From: CBDCNP01 sp965222425
Lineage (GTDB): Bacteria; Acidobacteriota; Vicinamibacteria; Marinacidobacterales; DATDRI01
Direction of reading: 5' to 3'
Assembly (NCBI GenBank): GCA_965222425.1
Contig: CBDCTW010000020.1
Span: forward strand, 1-64,000
Length of the DNA stretch: 64,000 nucleotides
Shown one piece after another: positions 9,057 to 17,747 of the stretch. The notes beneath the pieces were generated by a model. The model ran no database searches. It had not been told where the DNA came from and saw only the letters and a list, made by a program, of their open reading frames with translations. Both the position numbers and the translations under genes were made by a program. The first letter of the stretch is position 1. Each line of letters opens with the position of its first letter.

Positions 9057-9180
9057 TCAGCGTTCGGCGGAAGCGCCTGCGCTGTAGTGAGCTACCATGC
9101 TCGCCGTCTTCCAATTCCCAGCGAGCATCGTCTCGACGATTGAAGCGCCCCGGGCGGCGCAAAGCTCTAACGAACTTGCC
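9057..9180 (-). pseudogene. Tyrosine recombinase, extreme C-terminus
   Basis: The last approximately 30 codons read GASIVETMLAGNWKTASMV, then AHYSAGASAER and a stop. This is the usual end of phage-type integrases, where the Tyr in AHYSAG is the nucleophile. Nothing upstream can be followed in the same frame. It is a relic of a second integrase beside the one at 11536. Confidence 0.55.
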
Positions 9181-9182
9181 TG

Positions 9183-9856
9183 GTTCGCAACGTAGCCAGC
9201 ACAAGTACACGAAGACCTGCACAACCGCGGGCTGCCAGCTCCGAAGGTCGTCCGGAGCCACCCCACCGTCCGCCCGATGAACCCGGTGACAAGTGCAGAG
9301 TCATGCATGGCCTCCAGGAGCTGTCGGGGTACGTCGGCGCGGAGAGTCGTGCGAGCCGGGAGAAGCAGGACGAGTTCTGGAGGCGCGTGCGCCGATGGCT
9401 TGGTCCTTTGGACCTGCAGGACAACGAGTGACTGTGCGCAATCGCATCGTGAAGCGCCTGTTTCCGAAGGTTGCCACACAGGGCTCGACTGGAAGATCGA
9501 CACCTCGCACTGGCCGTCGGTGGTCTACGTGGGTGTCGTACATGGATCTGTCGCGCCATGGCTGTGGCACCTCGGCGGTCGCGGGAATATGCGGAGGCCG
9601 TTAGGCAGAATGTCGGTCGCCGCGTTCTGGCGGAGCACAGGCCGCCCTTCGCACACCTAAAAATCGAAGCGGCGAGCGACTTCGTGAAGCTTGATGCGAA
9701 CTACTTTCACCGCGAGTTCTTGCAGAGCGAGCGGCTGTGTCCTCTAACTGACGATGCTGCGAGCGATGCCCCTGATAGGCTGAACAAGCTGCTTGCGGCC
9801 ATATTTGAGACCAAGGAAGATGGCAGGGGAAAAATTATTCTGTCTCGACCTGGTGC
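9183..9856. other. Patchwork of unassigned coding remnants
   Basis: Two plus-strand stretches look coding but have no recognisable family: about 9278-9431, ending EKQDEFWRRVRRWLGPLDL before a TGA, and about 9606-9840, containing EAASDFVKLDANYFHREFL. They lie in different frames without clear starts. No repeat or RNA gene was recognised in this part. Confidence 0.35.
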
Positions 9857-9960
9857 GTGGCACGTGACAACGGTGAAGCGTTCAAGTGGTACCGGCTGGC
9901 CGTCGAGCATGGAGACAAAAGAGCGCAGGCCAACCTCGCGCTCATGTGCATGAGCGAAAA
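9857..9960 (+). pseudogene. Sel1-like repeat remnant
   Basis: One Sel1-type unit is readable: GEAFKWYRLAVEHGDKRAQA followed by NLALM. It is in frame with the downstream PIN-like gene, but no further units exist and the linker to the PIN part is unconvincing. I treat it as a remnant rather than as a domain of the next protein. Confidence 0.5.
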
Positions 9961-10027
9961 GGGGGAGCCGGTTGTACGAGTCGAGGCCTGCCGCCTCGGC
10001 CGCAAAATCGATAACTGGGAAAAGAAA

Positions 10028-10879
10028 ATGCCTTGGACCGCGGCGTCGGGAAAAACGTACAAGCTTTGTCTACTCGACACGAACGCGCTAAGCGAGATCG
10101 TCAAACGTCCCAGTCGTGAAGGTCGACACTTTGTGGAGCGCTTCGGTCCTGAGGAGCATGTGCCGTGCTTCACCATTTACAGTCTCGTCGAACTGCGTCG
10201 CAGGCCTGACGTTTACAGACGTTTCGTCGAAATGTTCTCGAAATACCCGTTCTTTCTTCTCAAACTATGGGAGGATATCCTTGCCCAAGAGCGCGATGCA
10301 TATTCGACTGCGGCGTCGGTGAGCCCGCTGTTGCAGTCTTTCACGCCTTTAGCTTCGAACCGCACGTACGGTTTCGACGAGTTTGTAGACCGGCTTGTTG
10401 TTCAGGAGTGGTTTGTTGACCGAGAACGCAAATGGCGTATGGAGGAAGATCGGATTCTCGACTCGTGGCTTGCGAATCGGAAGAACTTCCAGCCGCGACG
10501 ACAAGTTGCCAACGCGCAAGATGCTGAGCGTTACGTCTATGAGGCAGCCATCCAAACGCTGATATCGTTTTTCCCTGACTGGATTCCGTCGTTCAACGAG
10601 CGGAACGAAGTGCCCAACGTCTCGAGGTTCCCCGCATTACAGGTGATGCTTTATTCGCAATATTACAGACTGTGGGACCCGGATTGGAACCGTCGACCGC
10701 AGGAGGTTACAGATATCCGGATTATGGCAGCTGCCCCCTACGTTGATGTTGTGATAACTGAAAGGTTCCAGAACGAAGTTTTCAAGAAGATTCGCACTCG
10801 GGTGCCAGAGCTCAGAGAAGTCGAAAGCGTCCCGGTTCGACAACTCTCCGATAATTCAAATCGGTCTCCGTCCATCTAA
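10028..10879 (+). CDS. PIN-like domain protein, putative nuclease
   Basis: About 283 residues from ATG 10028, preceded by a GGGAAAAG ribosome site; the frame is open further upstream into the Sel1 remnant. PIN-like features occur in order: LCLLDTNALSEI near residue 14 (first Asp), TIYSLVELRRRP near 50 (Glu), and near the C-terminus DIRIMAAAPYVDVVITER, the usual late Asp region. The 150 residues between are helical and unlike VapC, so this is one of the longer PIN-like families. Its partner, if any, is not visible. A toxin or RNase role is inferred from the fold only. Confidence 0.65.
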   Translation: MPWTAASGKTYKLCLLDTNALSEIVKRPSREGRHFVERFGPEEHVPCFTIYSLVELRRRPDVYRRFVEMFSKYPFFLLKLWEDILAQERDAYSTAASVSPLLQSFTPLASNRTYGFDEFVDRLVVQEWFVDRERKWRMEEDRILDSWLANRKNFQPRRQVANAQDAERYVYEAAIQTLISFFPDWIPSFNERNEVPNVSRFPALQVMLYSQYYRLWDPDWNRRPQEVTDIRIMAAAPYVDVVITERFQNEVFKKIRTRVPELREVESVPVRQLSDNSNRSPSI

Positions 10880-11339
10880 AGTGAAGATGTTGAGACTGAA
10901 TTCTGCCGTCCATATCGACAGAAGGAGAACGTGCTGGACCTCTATGCCTCGGTAGCCCCGGCCTCGATTCTAGGCCTCTCGGGTGGCCTGTGCTCCGCAA
11001 AAAGTCTATCCAGTGTTGATTGCGCTCGGGACATCTAGGGAGGTCCGGGCCGCACCTGGACCAGAACGTGCTAGGCCAGCTACGCCGCGATAACCTCAGC
11101 CTCGATTCTGAGCCCCCTCGGGCGGCGTCTTTTCCGCTGCCGCAGGGTCCCCGGTCAGAGCCCGCTCCCCTATTTGACGCAAACGTGGCACTCGAAAATC
11201 GAGATTAGAGACCAAAACCGAAAATGAGGCCTCTTCAGCCCTTCTAGCGCGTCTCTGGTGACACCTCATCCTGCAAAACCCCGCCAACCGCGCGGAAAAT
11301 CTTACCCGTCTCTGCAGTGCCACAATTGGCCAGACTGGG
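10880..11339. other. Gene-free stretch with repeat pieces
   Basis: Holds a half copy of family E (TGTGCTCCGCAAAAAGTC at about 10989). It also holds a segment at about 11036-11115 that recurs inverted at 33379-33450 and can encode HLDQNVLGQL in both places. A short block at 11239-11269 recurs near 50725. No gene was recognised. Confidence 0.5.
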
Positions 11340-11364
11340 TGGCGGAGGGAGACAGATTCGAACC
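11340..11364 (-). other. tRNA 3'-end-like sequence, putative integrase att site
   Basis: On the minus strand this reads as the end of a tRNA gene: GGTTCGAAT, then CTGTC, an acceptor strand TCCCTCC, a discriminator G and CCA. Upstream bases do not complete a T-stem, so only the 3' end is present, as expected for an att junction of an integrase that targets a tRNA (Ser-like acceptor). The integrase stop lies 172 bp away. Confidence 0.6.
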
Positions 11365-11535
11365 CCCGGACCTCTCGTTAAAACCCTCCGGGAAGTAGGC
11401 CTTTCTTCTCGGCTCATTTAAGCGGTGTACTCGCCGTCGGGCAATCGTTGTCAACATCGAGGCCGGTCGTTGAAGACAGGTAGGTCGTTGCCTCACCGAG
11501 GGTAAACCATGATCGGAGCTACAAAACGCCAGAAA

Positions 11536-12792
11536 TCACGCCCGCATCGCCACGACATCGGCGAGTGTCGAGGTGGCAAATCTGGACCATGACTCCATCA
11601 AGTCTCGACGACGGTCAAACAGATCCGTGCGGCGATACGCCGCCTCGGCCTTGTCACGCACGGTGTGCGCCAGGGCTGCCTCGCACACAGCGCGTGGAAA
11701 GTTGGTCCGTTCCTCCGCCCAATCCCGAAAACTCGAACGGAATCCGTGGGCAGTGATGTCACGAAGCCCCATTCGTCGCAACATCATCAGGAAGACCATG
11801 TTCGAGAGCGGTTTTGTGGCGCTGCGGGCGGGAAACACATATTCTCCACCGGCAGAGAGGGCCGTGGCTCGGTCCAGGATCTCCAGGCACCGGGGTGATA
11901 GAGGCACTCGGTGTTTGACCCCTGCTTTCATACGGCTGCCTGGAATTGTCCATGTATGTGAGTCGAACTCGATCTCGTCCCACGTCGCGCGCAAGATTTC
12001 GCCGGTCCTAGCAGCACAAAGAATCATGAACTCGAACGCCAGCTTGACGCTTTCGCTCGCGTCTGAGCCTTGGAGTGCCCGGAGGAATGCGGGCACCTCT
12101 TGATACGGAAGAGCCGGATGATGTTTCTGGCTACCCCGGTGCCTCGGGAGAACCTTGGTCAGGCCCTGTGTGGGGTTGTCCCCAGCACAGTAACCTTGGG
12201 CCTTGCACCAGTCGAAGATGACGCGCAGACGCTGGAGGACCCGGCGGGAGGTTTCGGGCTTCACGAGCCACTGCGGACTCAGGACCGAGAGGATGTCGGC
12301 GCTCGTGATGGCGTCCACGCGCTTGGTGCCGAACGCCCCAACCGTTCCCGAGAGCGACGAAAGCCACTGCTTGCGGTGTTTTTCGTTTCGAAAGCCCGCC
12401 GCGTGGGAGGTATGAACCTGTCGGGCGGCTGTCTCGAAACTCGGGACGTGACGGCGCTCACGGCGACGCTCGTCAAAGGGGTCGCCTCCAGATCGCGCTA
12501 TTTTACGCAGCCGTGTCGCTTGCTCGCGCGCCTCGGCGAGTGAGACAAGTGTAACGCTGCCGAGGCCGAGGTCGCGCCGTTTGCCCTGGATCACTGTGCG
12601 CAGAATCCAGCTCTTCGAGCCGCTCGGGGACACGAGCAGATATAAGCCGCCCCCATCGGCGATCCGTCTGGTGTGGTCCCCAGGTCGAGCGGCTTGGACG
12701 GCGCGTGCCGTGAGCGCCTTGTGTGGGTGCCGGCGGCGTTTTTGTTCCCCCACATATTCCCACATTTTGGCTTGGATTCCGTGGGAAGTCAA
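11536..12792 (-). CDS. P4-type tyrosine integrase
   Basis: A 418-residue protein. The N-terminus has the DUF4102-like fold signature (RIADGGGLYLLVSPSGSKSW), followed by a core-binding region and a complete catalytic domain. That domain carries Arg in CAARTGEILRATW, His-x-x-Arg in HGFRSSFRDWAEE, His in ALAHTV and the nucleophile Tyr in AEAAYRRTD. Such enzymes integrate genomic islands into tRNA 3' ends, which fits the tRNA-like end 172 bp beyond the stop. ATG 12765 is an alternative start. Gene, att and catalytic residues appear intact, but no island boundary on the far side was found. Confidence 0.9.
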   Translation of the reverse strand: MTSHGIQAKMWEYVGEQKRRRHPHKALTARAVQAARPGDHTRRIADGGGLYLLVSPSGSKSWILRTVIQGKRRDLGLGSVTLVSLAEAREQATRLRKIARSGGDPFDERRRERRHVPSFETAARQVHTSHAAGFRNEKHRKQWLSSLSGTVGAFGTKRVDAITSADILSVLSPQWLVKPETSRRVLQRLRVIFDWCKAQGYCAGDNPTQGLTKVLPRHRGSQKHHPALPYQEVPAFLRALQGSDASESVKLAFEFMILCAARTGEILRATWDEIEFDSHTWTIPGSRMKAGVKHRVPLSPRCLEILDRATALSAGGEYVFPARSATKPLSNMVFLMMLRRMGLRDITAHGFRSSFRDWAEERTNFPRAVCEAALAHTVRDKAEAAYRRTDLFDRRRDLMESWSRFATSTLADVVAMRA

Positions 12793-13061
12793 TAGAAAGT
12801 TCGAGACGAGTCATCCCACATAACTCTAAATAAATAAAACACTTAGTGGAATTCATTGGATGTAGCTGGACACGTACTGGGCGGACTCCCTCTCCGCCAT
12901 CTGCGCGCCTGTAATTAGATACAAAGAAAGCCTTTATACGGAATCCCTGGGTCTCCGATCTCGCGTTTTTCGAGCCTGAGGGCGGTTTCCGCAAGATCTC
13001 CATCCGTCCTTTCGTTGACAAATTTGCCTCGCCGCCGCTATGCTGAACACGGCTCGGCTGT

Positions 13062-13135
13062 TGGGAAGTCGTCCAATGGTAGGACACGTGGCTCTGGACC
13101 ACGGAATCGGGGTTCGAATCCCTGCTTCCCAGCCA
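13062..13135 (+). tRNA. tRNA-Gln (CTG)
   Basis: A complete 74-nt cloverleaf with acceptor TGGGAAG pairing CTTCCCA, discriminator G and encoded CCA. The D arm holds GTCCAATGGTAGGAC. The anticodon stem CGTGG/CCACG encloses CTCTGGA, giving anticodon CTG. The T arm is CGGGGTTCGAATCCCTG. The leading U-A pair is typical of tRNA-Gln. Confidence 0.95.
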
Positions 13136-13176
13136 ATTGGGGTGTTTTCGTCCGCACTCGGGAAGTGTATTCACGA

Positions 13177-13197
13177 AGGCCGCACTTGATGCGGCCT
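13177..13197. terminator. Perfect hairpin between tRNA-Gln and hemY
   Basis: AGGCCGCA and TGCGGCCT form an 8-bp perfect stem with a 5-base loop. It overlaps the hemY stop codon and lies 42 bp after the tRNA. It could end transcription from both sides, but no U-tract follows on either strand, so intrinsic termination is uncertain. Confidence 0.5.
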
Positions 13198-14617
13198 AGG
13201 TGCGTGCGACGTGCCGCCCAACTCCCCTCTCCAGAAATTTCACTGCCGCCTCGGCACTCCGGCACCCATCCGCAATACAGTCCGGAATACCGACTCCACG
13301 GAATCCGTTCCCGGCCAGCTCCAAACCAGGCAGATCCTCGAGCCAGATGTCGATGGCCATGAGACGATCCGCGTGGCCCACTTCGACTTGAGGCGTACCA
13401 TGTTGCCAGCGGTAAACCTTCGAGAGAGAGGGATCTCCTAGTGGACCCAAAATCTCACCGAGCTCTCGCCTCGCGAGGTCGATGAGGGCAGCGTCCGAGA
13501 GTCCGAGCACGTCCGGATCTCTCGCTCCACCCAAAAAGGCCCGCAGAAGCACATGGGAGCTTGGGGCACGGTTCACGAACTTCGAAGACACGAACGTCGC
13601 GGCCAAAATCCGACGTCCCTCTGTACGTGGTACAACGAAACCATACCCGTCGAGGGGATGGCGAATTTGTTCGCGGCGAAAACCCAAGAAGACGACCGCG
13701 GTAGAAACCGTTGGAATATCGACGAGCAAGTTAGCGACGTTGGACGAGACGTTTTCGATCAACCGTTCCGCCGCCCGTAGCGGAACCGCCATCACGCACG
13801 CGGGCGCAGAGACTTCCTCACCCGAATCGAGCCGCAAGGAGTAACGCTCCCCTTCCTTCCGAAACTGACGGACCTCTTCTCCTATAAGCAGGGAGCCTTC
13901 GGGAAGTCTCTCGGCAATCGCATCCACCAACTCACCGAGGCCACCCTCGAGCGACAGAAAGATCGAGGACAGCTTGTCACCTTCGTTGGGAGGATTTCGT
14001 CGAGGCGCTGCTTTGCGCATTCCACGGATGAGACTCCCGTACTTCTTCTCGAGCTCCACGAAACGTGGGAAAAGGAAACTCATCGAGAGCCGCTCCGGGT
14101 CGCCGGAATGGATTCCTGCAAGAAGAGGCTCGGCCAGTCGTTCCAGGGCCTCTTCCCCTAGCCTGCGCCTAACGAAAGACGCGATGGACTCATCCTGTCC
14201 TTGCCGCGCCGGTATCAGAAGATCGAGTGCCATCCGTAGCTTTCCGGGAATGGAAAACAGACTCGACAACGCCAGAGGAAGAATCCGGGTGGGAACCGTT
14301 AGCACCATGCCTTCGGGTAGCGGATGCAAACGACCGTCGTGTAGCACGTAGAACGCTCGTTCGGCGGGATTGGTTGGAATCAGTCTTTTCTCGATGCCGA
14401 GCTCACGGCATAGAGCCACACCGTCCGGCTTTTGAGCGAGGAAGGCGTCGGGACCGGTATCCAACAAGAACCCCGCCTCGCGCTCGGTACAGATCGTCCC
14501 GCCGAGCCTTTGGGTTTTTTCGATGAGTAGAAAATCGATCGACTTACGAGCAAGGGTATAAGCCGCGGCGAGACCGGTGATTCCGCCCCCCACGACAACG
14601 ACTGAAGCGCGTTTCAC
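13196..14617 (-). CDS. hemY: Protoporphyrinogen/coproporphyrinogen oxidase
   Basis: About 473 residues from a GTG start that overlaps the hemH stop (GTGA). The frame is open further upstream, but that part lies inside hemH and lacks a ribosome site. The N-terminus has the FAD dinucleotide motif VVVVGGGITGLAAAYTL. A GGTICTEREAGFLLDTGPD block and a C-terminal FAD-contact region around ELAGNGFRGVGIPDCI are typical of HemY/PPOX. It oxidises the porphyrinogen in the last steps of heme synthesis, alongside hemH and hemE in the same transcript. Whether it acts on protoporphyrinogen or coproporphyrinogen cannot be told here. Confidence 0.92.
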   Translation of the reverse strand: MKRASVVVVGGGITGLAAAYTLARKSIDFLLIEKTQRLGGTICTEREAGFLLDTGPDAFLAQKPDGVALCRELGIEKRLIPTNPAERAFYVLHDGRLHPLPEGMVLTVPTRILPLALSSLFSIPGKLRMALDLLIPARQGQDESIASFVRRRLGEEALERLAEPLLAGIHSGDPERLSMSFLFPRFVELEKKYGSLIRGMRKAAPRRNPPNEGDKLSSIFLSLEGGLGELVDAIAERLPEGSLLIGEEVRQFRKEGERYSLRLDSGEEVSAPACVMAVPLRAAERLIENVSSNVANLLVDIPTVSTAVVFLGFRREQIRHPLDGYGFVVPRTEGRRILAATFVSSKFVNRAPSSHVLLRAFLGGARDPDVLGLSDAALIDLARRELGEILGPLGDPSLSKVYRWQHGTPQVEVGHADRLMAIDIWLEDLPGLELAGNGFRGVGIPDCIADGCRSAEAAVKFLERGVGRHVART

Positions 14618-15510
14618 GACTCGACACGAGAGCGGATGATATCCGCCACCGCCTCGATGAACCGCGGGGATGTATTGAGTGACTCGGTGCGCGCGAGCTC
14701 TACTCCGAGCTCCTCGGCCAAGGCCTTGGCTTGTCGATCGATATCGAAAAGGATCTCGGTGTGATCGCACACGAAGCCGACTGGCACGACCAGCACGCGC
14801 TTCGTGCCCTGCCCCGCCAGCTCCGTGAGGACTTGCGATAGCTCCGGGCCTAACCAAGGCTCGGGAGTCCGACCTACACTCTGGTAGGCAATGCGGAAAC
14901 GCTCCAACCCAACTCTTTGCGCGACCCCTTCGGCGGTTCTTTGGAACTGGACGGGGTACGGCGGACTCTCCGGTCCCGGGACATCTTTTGCTCGCTCGGG
15001 AAGACTATGCGCGGTGAAGATCACTTCTCTCGGCGCGCCCCAGGTTTCTTGCGCCAAACTCACTTTCTCGGCGAACGCATCCAGCAGCCCGGGGTAGTCA
15101 TACCAAGACTGAACCAGCTCGAGGGGGCACTCAGCAGGGACGAACCGTCTCGCCTCGTCCAAGTACTTCTTGACGCTCAACTCCGAGTACTGCGGGGCCA
15201 TGGGCATTCCGATGCACTTCTCCGCCCCTTGGTCGGCGATCTCCCTTGCCGCATTCTCAATATAAGGTCTCCAGTTGCGCATTCCCACGAAGACACGAAA
15301 CGGCTCGCCGAGCTTCGACTCGACGGCTCGTGCCTGCGCTCGGGTCAGCTCCGTCAGCGGAGACCGACCACCGATGGCGGTGTAGTTACCGATCATTTCT
15401 GCCAGGAGCTCGGCGGACGGTGGACGACCACCTCGAACGCGCGTTAGATACGCTTCCATCTGGTCGAGCGAGTCGGGGGTCCCATGCGCCATCATCAGGA
15501 CCGCGATCAT
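14614..15510 (-). CDS. hemH: Ferrochelatase
   Basis: A 298-residue protein, the compact bacterial length. It has MMAHGTPDSLDQMEAYL at the N-terminus, the catalytic region IFTAHSLPERA (His ligand), and the family signature VPVGFVCDHTEILFDID with the conserved Glu. It inserts iron into the porphyrin. The start overlaps hemE by four bases (ATGA), and its stop overlaps the hemY start, so translation of the three is probably coupled. Confidence 0.94.
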   Translation of the reverse strand: MIAVLMMAHGTPDSLDQMEAYLTRVRGGRPPSAELLAEMIGNYTAIGGRSPLTELTRAQARAVESKLGEPFRVFVGMRNWRPYIENAAREIADQGAEKCIGMPMAPQYSELSVKKYLDEARRFVPAECPLELVQSWYDYPGLLDAFAEKVSLAQETWGAPREVIFTAHSLPERAKDVPGPESPPYPVQFQRTAEGVAQRVGLERFRIAYQSVGRTPEPWLGPELSQVLTELAGQGTKRVLVVPVGFVCDHTEILFDIDRQAKALAEELGVELARTESLNTSPRFIEAVADIIRSRVES

Positions 15511-16544
15511 CGTGCGGTCTTCCGATGAACATGCTCGATCAGGGCGGCCGCCGTTTCGACGGGGGTGGTGGGGAAAATTCCGTGACCGAGATTGAAGATG
15601 TGACCGGGGCGTGAGCCGGCCCGAGCCAAGACGTCGTCGGCGCGCCGAAAAGCGAGCTCAGGCGGACCCAGGAGAACCGCTGGATCGAGGTTGCCCTGAA
15701 CCGCGACGTCAGTACCCACGATGTCCCAACCCACGTCGAGATCGACCCTCCAGTCGAGCCCGATGACATCTCCGCCGGCCTGGCGAAGAAGGCGGAGCAA
15801 CCCCGTACTCCCGGTTGCGAAGTGAATCACTGGAGCGGACGGTCCTTTGATGCCTTTCAGGCCGTCTATGACGGCCTGGCTGTGCGGAAGCACGAACTCA
15901 CGATAGTCCTCGGGTGATAAGGAGCCGGCCCAGGAATCGAATACTTGCACCGCTTGGGCTCCCGCCTCGATCTGTGCCAAGAGATAGTTCCGGACCATCG
16001 AGGCCAACTTCGAAGCCAACGCGTGCCAGCTCTCGGGATCGGAGTACATCAGAGACTTGGTCTTCTCGAAGCTGCGCGAAGCACCTCCCTCTATCAAGTA
16101 GGAGGCTAGCGTAAAGGGAGCGCCGGCGAATCCGATCAATGGGACTTTACCGTCGAGCTCTTGACGGAGCAGTCGAATCGCTTCCATCGTAAACCCCAGC
16201 TCCTCTCGTGGCTCGAACTCACGAAGCCGGTCCACATCTTCCCTACCCCGCACCGGATTATCGATCTGAGGTCCTTCACCTTTCACGAAGTCGAAATCGA
16301 TGCCCATCGGTTTGAGAGGAATGAGGAGATCGGAGAACAAGATCGCGGCATCGACGTCCAGGCGGGCCAAGGGCTGCAGCGTCACGGTCACCGCGAGATC
16401 TGGGGTGCGACAAATTTCGAGAAGCGCGTGCTTGGTGCGAAGCTCCCGGTACTCCGCCATGTAGCGTCCCGCTTGCCTCATGTACCATACCGGCGTCGCA
16501 TCCACCGGTAGGCGCCGACACGCATCGAGAAAACGATTGTTCAC
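15507..16544 (-). CDS. hemE: Uroporphyrinogen decarboxylase
   Basis: 345 residues, full length. The family signature PVWYMRQAGRYMAEY sits near residue 19, and a second conserved block is IGFAGAPFTLASYLIEGG. IQVFDSWAG-type and FNLGHGI motifs occur in the C-terminal half. It decarboxylates the four acetates of uroporphyrinogen III to give coproporphyrinogen. It is the first of three overlapping heme genes; the MFS gene ends 30 bp upstream, so one transcript is likely. Confidence 0.95.
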   Translation of the reverse strand: MNNRFLDACRRLPVDATPVWYMRQAGRYMAEYRELRTKHALLEICRTPDLAVTVTLQPLARLDVDAAILFSDLLIPLKPMGIDFDFVKGEGPQIDNPVRGREDVDRLREFEPREELGFTMEAIRLLRQELDGKVPLIGFAGAPFTLASYLIEGGASRSFEKTKSLMYSDPESWHALASKLASMVRNYLLAQIEAGAQAVQVFDSWAGSLSPEDYREFVLPHSQAVIDGLKGIKGPSAPVIHFATGSTGLLRLLRQAGGDVIGLDWRVDLDVGWDIVGTDVAVQGNLDPAVLLGPPELAFRRADDVLARAGSRPGHIFNLGHGIFPTTPVETAAALIEHVHRKTAR

Positions 16545-16574
16545 TCTACCTCCCGTAACAAATCATATCTCCAA

Positions 16575-17747
16575 CTAAGGAAGTGGCGATACGCCGGCTT
16601 GCCGAGGCACTGCCGTAGGGAGCGGCAGAACGAGGATGGCTCCGAAAAACGGACCGAACGCTATCGCCGAAAGCGCCACTTCGATCCCGTAGACGTCGGC
16701 GGCGGCTCCGACCACCGGCATGAGAAGACCGGAAACTCCCATCGCCACACCAATCATGAACGCAGCCGCCGTGCCGGCTCGATGAGGAGCGAGGGACTGG
16801 GCGAAACTAACGTTAACCGGATGGGAGGCGATCAGCAAAATGCCGCCCACGAGTAGCGCCGTCCCCTGGATGGCGCCGCTTGTCCAGATCGCACCGAGTA
16901 GAACCGGTGTCGCCAAGGCGAGAGTAGTGCCCATCATGCGTTTGCTTCCGAACCGCTCGGCCGCAAAACTTCCCAGCACGCCTCCGAGCGCTCCCGCAAG
17001 GAGGAACAAAGCAACCAATCGGCCACCGATTGTTAGGCTCAGCCCCCGACCAGCGAAGAGAATCGGCAAGAACGTCAGGAAGCTCACGGTGACGAGGCCG
17101 CGCAAGATGGAAATCGCCCAGAGGTTCACGAGCGGTCTCCACGTGAGAGGAGAAGGCGTCACTGGGACGGCATCGGAGGCGGTGGGCTTCGATTCCACGG
17201 TCTTCGGGGGAGCCGGCACGAGCTGCAGCAAGAGAAGGGAGCCGACCACACCCGGTACTATCCCCCAGATGGTTCCGCTGAGACCGAAGGTGGCAACCAG
17301 ACTGGTCACGACCACCGGGCCAAGGGCGAAGCCCAGGTTCCCTCCCCCAATGAAGATCGACATTCCGAGCGCCGGACGTGAGCCGCTCGACTTACGGGCC
17401 AAGGATGCGGCCTCGGGATGAAAGGCCGCCATTCCACTACCACCAGCGGCGAGCGCCAGGATAAGGAAAGGCAAGCTCGGAGCCAGGCCAATGGTACTGA
17501 TACAGATCGCCATCAAGAGCGGCCCCGCGATCGCGAAACGGCGACCCGGCCAACGGTCCGACAGAAAACCCCAAGCGGGCTGCATCAGATGGCCGGCCGT
17601 CGACAAGACCGCTGCCAGAAGCCCTGCCTCCTTCAGATCCAGGCCGTGTCGAATGATCAACGCCGGGAGAAGAGGGGCCAGGAAACTGGCGTAGGAATCG
17701 CCCAGGAAGTGAGCGGTGGCGAGAGCGAATAGGGCGCGGAAGTTCAT
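16575..17747 (-). CDS. MFS transporter, fosmidomycin-resistance (Fsr)-like
   Basis: About 390 residues from ATG 17747, which overlaps the stop of the preceding gene (ATGA). An earlier in-frame start would lie inside that gene. Twelve hydrophobic helices are visible, with the intracellular motif GFLSDRWPGRR after helix 2 and FAAERFGSKR after helix 8. The opening ATAHFLGDSYASFLAPLLP block is typical of the Fsr branch. It probably exports a small molecule. Its position inside a heme operon raises the possibility of porphyrin or iron-ligand export, which is inference. Confidence 0.85.
   Translation of the reverse strand: MNFRALFALATAHFLGDSYASFLAPLLPALIIRHGLDLKEAGLLAAVLSTAGHLMQPAWGFLSDRWPGRRFAIAGPLLMAICISTIGLAPSLPFLILALAAGGSGMAAFHPEAASLARKSSGSRPALGMSIFIGGGNLGFALGPVVVTSLVATFGLSGTIWGIVPGVVGSLLLLQLVPAPPKTVESKPTASDAVPVTPSPLTWRPLVNLWAISILRGLVTVSFLTFLPILFAGRGLSLTIGGRLVALFLLAGALGGVLGSFAAERFGSKRMMGTTLALATPVLLGAIWTSGAIQGTALLVGGILLIASHPVNVSFAQSLAPHRAGTAAAFMIGVAMGVSGLLMPVVGAAADVYGIEVALSAIAFGPFFGAILVLPLPTAVPRQAGVSPLP

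Noticed and set aside
12886..12910. GGCGGACTCCCTCTCCGCCA as a second tRNA-Ser 3' end (att site)
   Set aside because: No T-loop precedes it and the sequence is a simple hairpin; similarity to a tRNA end is probably chance.
12503..13174. 223-codon minus-strand frame
   Set aside because: It runs through the tRNA-Gln gene and the integrase promoter region and has low-complexity composition; it is a shadow frame.
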